From NCBI GenBank assembly GCA_943704525.1, contig CALSCQ010002433.1, positions 1 through 21,131 of the forward strand: a stretch of 21,131 bases of DNA, written 5' to 3'. A program made the translations under genes and the position numbers. The notes under the pieces are model-generated. The model had not been told where the DNA came from. It saw nothing but the letters and a program-made list of their open reading frames with translations, and made no database searches. Source of the stretch: Pigoraptor vietnamica (taxonomy: Eukaryota; Opisthokonta; Filasterea). Below, piece after piece: positions 1 to 8,534 of the stretch. The number at the start of each line of letters is the position of its first letter. Positions within the stretch are counted from its first letter, which is position 1.

Positions 1-104
1 ATACATAGGAAATACTTCCCAAAAACAGGCTGTATTTTGAACCCAAATACTTCAGAAATACTCCCTGTATTTGCACATATTTGCGTTCCTAAATACAGTA
101 CTTT
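1..104. mobile_element. AT-rich block with AAATAC repeats, possible DNA-transposon end
   Basis: Base composition changes abruptly at about position 104, from GC-rich coding sequence to AT-rich sequence. AAATAC occurs directly at 10, 45, 56 and 91, and inverted (GTATTT) at 32 and 67. Dense short subterminal motifs of this kind are known near the ends of hAT-like and some other cut-and-paste DNA transposons. The minus-strand frame of the neighbouring gene stays open through it, but the codons no longer show the gene's GC bias. No transposase or target-site duplication is visible, so the class is not assigned. It could also be ordinary 3' sequence of the gene. Confidence 0.35.
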
Positions 105-3100
105 TTTGCCAGGGTCGCTCTCGTCCGCGGGGCCCTCGCCGACGCTCTCCTTTCCCTGCGTGTTCACGTCCGTCTCGAGGTCGTGGGTCACGATGCTCCG
201 GAACTCGGAGACCTGGAGCTTCATCTTCTGCTCGGCCACGCACCCCATCTTGACGCCGATGATGACGTGCGTGCCAATCAGCTCCGGGAGGTTGTTGAGG
301 GCGGTGCAATCGCCCCCGCAGTCGCTGTTCGACCCCCCAGACAGGCAGCAGTTGACGTCCGCCGGCACGGACTTCCACACGTAGACGAGATAATCCGACG
401 CCCGCATCCTCGAAAAGTCGAGCACAAAGTTGGCGTCGTAGAGTGACACCGTGACCGAGTTTTCGACGATCACGTCCGTGGACGTCGCGAGCGATTCCGT
501 CTCGAGGGAGAAGGCGGCGTTGGCCTCGAACGCGACTTTCTCGGAAGCAATGACCTCGTCACCGCCGAAGGTCGTCGAGATGCTGATAGAGCTCATCAGC
601 GACGCGCGCTTGTCCTTCTTGGACGTCTTGAGGTCCGACTGGAAGTCCGCCATCGGCAAGAACACGACCATCGTCCCGTCCGGAACATACACGTCGCCCA
701 GGAACGTCGCGTTTTCATACGACAGCTGGATCAGCGGCTTGATGTCCCCGGTCCCGAGCGTGTCCACGGTGCTCTTGCTGTTGGCGCGCACGATGTTGAC
801 GGCGGCCCCGAGAGTCGAGATCCCCGGGACCGTCTTGCCGGCAAAGGGCTCCGACTTGGAAGCCTTGGCCTTGATCATGCGCGCGTCGGCCTCGACCGCC
901 TCTGCCACCACCGTCTTCTCCGTCACCCCGAGGCGTAGCGTCTCGTTCTGCCGCACCACGTCCAACTTCGCCGCAAGGCTTGCTGCCTCCGCCTCCATCT
1001 GCGGCGTCCCCAGCAGCAGCGTCGTCGACGCTTTCACCTCCCGCAACTTTGCATCGGCCGTGTCCGCCAGCACTTGCGCGAGCTCCTTCTCCGCCACCCT
1101 CACGGGAAGCCCCAGCTGCAGCCCCGTCTCCATCGTCACGCGGCTCACGTACGTCTCCAGCCTGCGCGTCAGCATCATGTCTTGCCACGCGTCGCCAACC
1201 GCCAAGTCGGCCGGGGAGCAGGCGATCATGGACGAGGGTCGCGGTCCCGCCCCAGCGCACAGCGCCTGGTCCACGTTCACGAACATGACTGTCGAGCCGT
1301 CGGCCGTGTAGAGGTCGCACGTCACATTTCCCTTCCTCATCAGCGTCGTCACCGACGCCCCCACGACGGGCACACACGGCGCGGCAATCTCGGTGCCGTC
1401 TGCCGCAACGGAAGTCTCGATCGTGCGCGACCACTGCGGCTTGCAGCCCCCGCTGCACGGGCAAGGAATGTTGCTGCACGCATGGTCGTCGGGCCGCTCG
1501 TCGGGGTTGCAGAGGCCCTCGTCGACCGTCGCGTTGATCCGAGTGGCCACGCACACAGTCGACGCCTGCTCGACCGTCAGGGTGCACGACGACTCGGTGC
1601 AGGGGCAGTAGCACTGCTGGCGCCAAGAGTACTCCTCGTCGGGCCCTGGACACGGCATCGAGTCGATCGGCCGGAGGTGGGAGATGGGCGCGCAGTGTGC
1701 CGGGTCCACGGGCAGCCCCGCCCGCGTCACGCACAGCACCATTTGCTGCTCTACCTCACCCGCCTTGCCCGTGCAGGCAGGCGACCAGTCCCCGAGCGCG
1801 CGCCACGCGTACACTGCGGGCGCAGCCCGGCAAGTTAGCTAATCAACCCCCTTCAAGCCAATCCCCTTCCCCGCCCAACCCCCTGCGGCACACAAACAAG
1901 ACTCCCCTGTACACGAGTGACCTGTGTGATTGAGCGAGTGCAAAAACAGAGAGACAGAGGAGAGCATTACCCTCATACGAGATCGTGATCGCGACCTTCG
2001 AGTCCAACGCAGCGTTCCCTTCCCACAGGACACGCGAAAGGAGGACCGCGGACGCGGGGACGACGACGTTCTGGTTAGAACGGTAGCTCGAAGGAGAGAA
2101 GATCAGGCTCGCCTGGGCCCCGTACATCCACTCTTTAACCTCCTCGGTCAGATTCGCCGACGAGATCGTGCAGGCGAATGCGCCGCGGTCCTTGCGCAGA
2201 GTCATCTCGCACACCGGGCTGCCCGCCGAGTCCGCAATCCCCTGCCGTCCGAGGAATGCCGGCGACGAGCTCAGCTGGTGACCCGTCGTCCCCGTGAACA
2301 CGCTGGCGATCAGCGTAAAGTTGCCGATGCTGCCGCCGGCCTGCTCGGTGCCGACTTTGACGGCCGCCACGGGAAGGATGAGCTCAACGCGTTGAATTGC
2401 CAGCCAAGAGGCGCCATCCGGAGGCTCGACGTTGACCTTGGCGACGTCAAACGCCGCGATCATGTGGCACACCTCGGTTGCTGCATCGCAAAAACATGCC
2501 AGCCGCGGCAGTCAGATGGGTCCGGGCCATGGCAACATTGGTCCATGCACAGACGGCAACAAAACTGGCCGGCTGCCACAAAGGACGAGAGATCCCGCAG
2601 ATCTGCGCACGGGACCAGAGCAGAAAGGAAATGCCACAAAAAAGTGGGGGCCAGCGCGGCTGCCCACCTTGGCCCCGGACCTCCACCCGAATTGCAAACG
2701 AGACATTGCCGGGGATGGTGACGGTGATGCTGCTCGTGGCGGCTACCACGAATGACGACCACTCGTACGAGGCGTCGGTGCGCTGGAGTTCGGGCGCGGT
2801 GCTGTTGAACGAGACCTGCCCGAGGGGACCCGAAATGATGACGGCAAACTTGACGTCGCCTGCCGCGCCCGTCACGTTTACGCGGAGGCCGTCGACAAAC
2901 AATGTCGCCTGCGATTGGGTGCCGCGGCCGACCGGGAGCAGGGCCGTCCAATTGGTGCGGGACGGTGACAATGGCACGGAACCGTTCGTCGTGGCCTCGG
3001 CCCACACTGCACGCGCCAGTCTCGAGCCGGTTCAGCACATGACACCAAGACGGCAAGGAGGTGGTGGCGCAGAGCAACAGACCGAGAACTCACCCCCGAT

Positions 3101-6100
3101 GGGATCGCCAATGCGGGACTGGACAAAGTCGACTCCGATCCCCAGGCCGCTCAAGGGCGCGCTCGTCATGCCGATCATTCGATTGGACGAGGGTCCGGTC
3201 TGCTCGCACATCCACATGACGGTCGACGGATCGACGCCGATGGAGACGGCCGTGGGGTACTGCGTGCACCGCGAAGGGTTGAGGCGGCACGCGGCAAGGT
3301 CGACCTGTGCCACCTGCGATGGGCGAGCCACGTACATGGTGGTCGGCACCGGGCTCAAGCCTTGGAGCGTCACTTGGACGATCGCGCCGACTGCCGGCAT
3401 CGTCAGCTGGGCACCCGCGAGATTGGAAGCGCCCTTCGTCGTGAATGCGCGCGCATTCTTTCCGAAAACAGTCACGGCAGTGGAGGCATTCGGGGAGAGC
3501 GGCGGGTCAAAGAAGATCGCAACCGGCTCGGAGCCTGTAATGTGGCAAAGGGCAGGGCGTCAGCTACAAACGGCTCGGCGCATGACACTCGCAACACGTC
3601 CTTACCGGCAGAGGTATCCTTTCGCACGCTCGTGACGTCGCTCGGCTGATCGATGATGCCTGCAAACGGCGCAATGTCGTCGACCTCGCTCGCGGCAAAG
3701 CAGCCCCAGCTGACGAGTTTGTCATCGGCTGAAAAACCGGAACAATGGTATGCTAGTATGAGCAAACGCTGCTGCACCTTGGCGCCGGTACACAGCTCCA
3801 GCTCACCGGGTGCCTGTGGCAGGGGGGTGGCTGGGGGATTCACTGCGGGCGGCGTTGTGACATTTGCGGAGAGCGAGTAGAAGTCGAGGTACTTGTTTGA
3901 TGCGCCCGTCTTAACTGCGCAAGGTTCGTAGCATAGGGAAAATTTTAAGCGGGCCAACCGAAATCAGTCGCATTGTCAAGAAGAGCACACAGCAATTCCC
4001 AAAAGAGAAACACGTGGCATAAGCACCTACCCAGAAGCTGCTGGCTCTGTTTGACGCCCGGAATTGCAGAGAAATTGGCCGACTCCGGAACGACCGAAAA
4101 GCCAAAAAATTGCGATTTGAGCGCGTCCATCGAAAAGTAAGGAAGTGCCGCGGGCTTCGGAGGCGGGTTGAGGACTGACCACTTTGCCCCATCAAATGTC
4201 AGAGTTTCCCCGGTGCATCGAACCTGGAAGGCGCCCGCGGCCGCTTTGTAGGCGATTGCATTCAGCGGATCCCGCTCGAAGCGGGTTGCAATGTCACCCC
4301 ACATACCGAAATTGAACGGCATATTGCACGCAATATCAACCCCCCCATTATAAGCCTGCCATGCCCCCACGCCGGTCGCAATGTTGGTCGCGTCGGGCGA
4401 AAGGAGATGCGGCGGCACCCACGAGTCCAGCGGTCCGCGGACCAACAGGCGTATCCGATATCCCTTTCCCCCCTCCAGACGACGCGGGCACGTTGGCACT
4501 TGGCGAAAATCTTTCCCGTCCGAGTGCACGGCGCCAACAATGCGAGTATCTCCGATCGGTTGACAGACGTAATACGAGCTCTTGTCTGACTCCCAGTCAT
4601 CGGCAACGCAGTAGTCGCCCGTTAAAGAGTACCGGAAGACACTCTCGCCGTCACTCGTCAACGACACGCCGTAGGTTGGGGCGTACGAGGTTCTCATGCA
4701 GCGCGGAATTTGCCTCGGATTTAGTGCCAAAAAATCGGGACTAATGCAACGGCAGTTGTCGACGCCACCGTACGGGTCGCCTCGCAGTTGCGCCCACGTC
4801 GGGGTACCAGAGAAGGTAAAATAGCGACCGTCGATCAAGACCAGTTGATACCTTCGCGGGCAGCACAGTCCCCCGCACAGCTCATTATCTCCGCCAGGGC
4901 ACACAGGTTCGAAACGAGGAAGCTTCGCGAACGGCGCCGTCCAGTCCGAGGCGTTTGCGACCGCACCCGGCGGGTAAATCAGAACACGTGCCCCCGACGG
5001 AACTGCAAGCGAGTATAAGCCCGTCGTCGGAGGATAGAGCGTGAACTCGAGTCGAAATTCGTCGCTGCGATCCTTGCCAATCGCCTGCCAATCAGCATCC
5101 GTCAAAGCCAGCGATGCGACATCACGCCGGCTCTTTGCGGACGGGGCCGGGGCACGAGAATGGTGCGGGGCAACCCAGTGCCGCTCGGGAAGCGATCCCG
5201 AAGCGTTCCCGTAAAAGATGCACTTGGAAGCCAGCCTGTCGTACGAAAAGGCGAGGCACGCATCGTCCTTCGCGCACAAGTCGCCGCACCCGTCGAGACC
5301 GTTCCTTATGCCAGCGACCGTCCGCATGGGCGATGCATCGGCCCCAGACAAGCTGCCCCGCAGCAACTCGGAACAGTGCTCCTGCACGGTCTCGAACGGC
5401 TTGCCCACCAGCGTCGACAGCGGCAGAATGTTTTGCGCCACCGACGACTCCATGGACCCGTTCGCGACGAGGCATGCGCACACCGCCCCCTCCGGCAGGG
5501 TCACAAGCGACGAACTCGACGGCAAAGCTGCGGACCGACGAAATCAAAACAGGCACGGTCAAATTTGACAACGCGCACGCACATACAACCATGCACGGTC
5601 CACCACCGAGCACGGGACTCACCGTCACGAACCACGCACGTCGCCGTAGCCACATCGCAGCTGTCATCGGGCCCACCGCAGTAGCACCGATCGCTGCAGG
5701 TCGGATCCCCGTTGATGCACGGGCACTCGCTCCTCTCCGCGACCGTCCATGCGCCCCCCAGCACGCACGCCTCCGACCTCGTGCCATTGTTGTTGCTCGC
5801 CAGGTCGCTGGCAGGAAAGGAGAGAAGCGGATGGAACCGGCCGTTAACCGCGATAGCAAGCCAAAAGGGCCGCACCGCAAATGAAACAGTCTCACTCACA
5901 TGACGGGGCTCGCGGTCGCGTTGGGAAGATTCCTCGAGATGAGGTGGTTAATGCGGTTGCACGACACGTTGCTGCGGATGCAGGATGCATCGGCGGTCAA
6001 GAAAACTTAGTAACGACCGGTCCGGCCAACCGGCGAATTGCAGCCGGCGCAACATCACATGCGCATGCTGCATACTCACAGCCGCTCGAGAGGTATCGCG

Positions 6101-7704
6101 ACGCATGGAAAGAGCCCCTCGCCCAAATCCGTCAGCTGGTTGTCGGACAAGTCTCTGCGGCGCGAATTGCTCAGTTCTCAGAACCCGCGCATTGGCCCAG
6201 CGCGCATGCATACGGAGCACAGTCCGGTCACGCGCAGCTCACATCTGTCTCAGGGCCACGTTGGCGGCAAAGAGCCCGAGGGGGAGGGCGGTCAGCTGGT
6301 TTGACGCCAGAGATCTGGAACAAATGCCAGTCAGCAATCACGAGGCGAAAAAGAGCGAGGCCGAACTGGGCTGCGCTCACTTACACTCGCACCAGCGACT
6401 TGAGCTCGCAAAACGCGTCGCTTGGCATAGTCACGAGCACGTTCTGCGAAAGGTCACTGCGAAACGACAACGGACGTTAGCTACAAGGCACGGCAACCAG
6501 TCGCACAGAACTCGAGACACCCACATGGAAGTAAGCGCAGTGTTGTGCTTGAAGAGGCCCGGCGGCAGTCGCGCTAGCCCGTTCCCTGCAAGCGATCTGC
6601 GCAACACGGGCAAAAGGGGAGCGCGTGAGCACAACACGGGGCAAGGCAACACACGACAGACGTGGCGCCCACGCACATGCGGCTCAGGTTGCCCAGGTTT
6701 GCAAACGAGTCGCCGGCAATGCCCCCGAGACCGTTGAAGGCGAGATCCCTGCAACGACGACCACAGAGCCGATCGGTGAGAGTTTTCAATTTCAACAGCC
6801 GGGAAACAGTGCCCAGAAGCCAGTGCCGTCGCCCCGGGCCGCTCAAGCCAACTCACAGTTCCACGACGGCAGGAATGGCCTGTAGCTGCTTCATCAGGGC
6901 TTCCGAATCGAGCCCGCGTACGTTCCGCAGTGTGCTGTCAGTGGCAGTGCCATAACGAGCTTAGCCACATCGGTCGGTTCGCAAAACAAGAACGACACTG
7001 TTCACACTGTGAGGTGAACGGCGCAGTTCACACATGCACACACAACACCACTCACAGCTTCTTGAGCGAGCCGCACACGGTCTCCAGAAGACCCTTGGGC
7101 ACCGGTCCGTTCGGATTGGCACAGCCGGCCACGTTCTCAACAACACTGCGTCGGCAATTGAACGACTGTTGTGTTAACAGGACCAGCGGTACCCTGGAAC
7201 CGCGGATCCCTTGCCCGAGCGCACATCCGAACCCACATTTCCGAAATGGTCGCAGCAGCGTGGTTGCCAGTGGCCGTCGAGTTTTGAAACAAAGCAAATG
7301 CCTCCGGAATGACAGTGACGTTGCAGCGCCCCGAAAATGACCTGGGGAAAAAAAAACACTCCAAGTTAGCACCAACAGTCGCCAGTCCTCGCACAATCTT
7401 AACGCAGCAATACTCACAACACGCCGCTCTTCAACACTGCGCACACGTTCGTCGGTGACGTCTTTGCCGTGCTGGTTGCGACCCAACAGAGGCACGAGTC
7501 GCTCTGGGCATCGCAACACCGTGGCGGCGTGCCCCCCGTGTCGGCGGCCACGGCCCGCAGAGCTGAACGTCGATTCCGCATGCCCGCAGGCGGGATCGAA
7601 CGTGCCGCCTCCCCTGTCCACTGGAACGCGAGAAGCAAGAGAAACAACACCGCCAATGACCACTGAAAGCCTTGGCGTCCCCGCCCCACCGCACTCCGCA
7701 GCAT
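1..7704 (-). CDS. Large secreted LRR-PAN-TSP1 protein with a MACPF-like C-terminal region (3' end outside the window)
   Basis: I infer 17 exons (plus coordinates): 7418-7704, 7233-7341, 7056-7165, 6857-6934, 6677-6748, 6525-6596, 6385-6456, 6243-6314, 6080-6154, 5900-5971, 5623-5807, 4031-5527, 3606-3914, 3094-3534, 2668-3006, 1971-2480, 1-1813. Most donors are GTGAGT, GTAAGT or GTGGGT types and the reading frame closes at every junction, giving >2,000 residues. The ATG at 7704 starts a signal peptide with hydrophobic core LAVLFLLLLAF. Modules in order: Cys-containing cap; LRRs at about residues 130-340; a 10-Cys module (340-400); PAN/Apple (about 463-515, GCGDLCAKDDACLAFSYD); beta-rich Cys-poor segments (900-1430); TSP1-like repeats (about 1434-1555, GDWSPAC); and a region with LIGTHVIIGVKMG near residue 1946 that resembles the MACPF signature. 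The exon 2/3 junction is the least certain. The function is unknown; a surface recognition or effector role is inferred from the modules. Completeness cannot be judged because the frame runs off the window. Confidence 0.82.
5900..6934 (-). repeat. Array of single-LRR exons inside the large minus-strand gene
   Basis: Seven consecutive exons (6857-6934, 6677-6748, 6525-6596, 6385-6456, 6243-6314, 6080-6154, 5900-5971) each encode one leucine-rich repeat. They are 78, 72, 72, 72, 72, 75 and 72 nt long. Every exon starts and ends in phase 2, splitting the last codon of the repeat. Examples of repeat cores are LAFNGLGGIAGDSFANLGNL, LAGNGLARLPPGLFKHNTAL and LASNQLTALPLGLFAANVAL, which fit the LxxLxLxxNxL plan. 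Introns are 68-108 nt with clear GT-AG borders. The preceding exon (7056-7165) holds the N-terminal flank of the array. Confidence 0.88.
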
Positions 7705-8534
7705 GTTTGCGCTTGCTGCGATTGCGGAGAGAATGACGCGCTTTCGCCTCCCAACTCGGCCCTTTCACCTCCACAATTGCCCCAAATTGCCGCCCATTTA
7801 TGCCCAACAAACAAACAAAGGCCCCTTGCCAACCGCTGGCGCGCGCAGTCTGTGTATCGAGCACGGATCGTGCCCACTTCCACACTGGTCACAGTGTTGT
7901 GTGTGGGACGCGCATCAGACACGGATTCCTCGAATAATAAATTTGACTTTTGCCCAGTTTTGTATGGACATTTACGTGTTGAAATAAAAATGCCGGCCAA
8001 ACACATCGGTTGTCCGTTCTCAGCGTACGTACGGGGTGTGGGACAAGAGCGACTTCGCCAAAAGTACCAAGTCCACGGCAACACATTGCCGGCTTACTTT
8101 GCCGAGTCATTTTTGTCGACGACGACCACTAGCAGTGACACTGAACCACAGACTGACCGCCATTCACCGGCACTCAGAAACCATTAACAACCAAACGTGC
8201 GTTGAGTTGCCGACAGTAAACCACATGCCACTTGCGCAATCCTCCGGCCAGGCACACTGACAGAAGTTGCGGCTGTCGACGCAAAGATCTAAGTCAATAG
8301 CGCCATTCACCCCGGATACATCGCCGCCGAAATAGAATGTGGGTCTGTTTTCATTTTAGCACCCTGCACTTTCCCGCCAGTACGGCGAATAAGATTGCAG
8401 AGAGTGACTCGCACGGCTTTGTTCGTTCTGAGTTCGCTCTTGCTGCCGGTGCATGACAACCCGCGGCAACGCACTCTCGGATCGGACTGCTTGCATCAGT
8501 GACGAACAGCGCTCGGCGAATCCCGCGCTCCGGC
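7705..8534. promoter_or_regulatory. Divergent intergenic region between two secreted-protein genes
   Basis: This 830-bp stretch separates the minus-strand start at 7704 from the plus-strand start at 8535, so it should hold both promoters. It is less GC-rich than the genes, with its most AT-rich patch around 7930-7995. I recognise no convincing TATA box or other named element. Most open frames here lack codon bias. The exception is an exon-like minus-strand frame at 8164-8341, listed separately. Confidence 0.5.
8164..8341 (-). other. Exon-like orphan reading frame in the divergent intergenic region
   Basis: On the minus strand a frame of about 58 codons, without its own ATG, lies just after a possible acceptor (AAAACAG, ending at 8342) and ends in TGA at 8164-8166. 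Its translation is rich in Cys, Asp, Trp and Gly, for example LDLCVDSRNFCQCAWPEDCA. That resembles the Cys-rich extracellular style of the neighbouring genes. It may be an upstream exon of the large minus gene, the remains of a duplicated exon, or chance. No nearby donor and partner exon stand out. Confidence 0.25.

Noticed and set aside
451-1311. Plus-strand 286-codon frame rich in Ser/Ala/Thr
   Set aside because: It is antisense to the last exon of the large gene, with low-complexity composition and no domain.
715-1734. 339-codon minus-strand frame overlapping the last exon of the large gene
   Set aside because: It is Arg/Gly/Ala-rich and out of frame with the exon that carries the TSP1 cysteines and the GTH motif; it is a shadow frame.
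5114-5895. Plus- and minus-strand ~256-codon frames near the PAN-encoding exon
   Set aside because: Both are Arg/Ala/Pro-rich shadows. The true frame has the PAN/Apple cysteines and closes at splice sites.
7052-7885. 277-codon minus-strand frame crossing the start of the large gene
   Set aside because: It runs through introns, lacks a signal peptide and has no consistent codon bias. The frame from ATG 7704 has a clear signal peptide and fits the splice phases.
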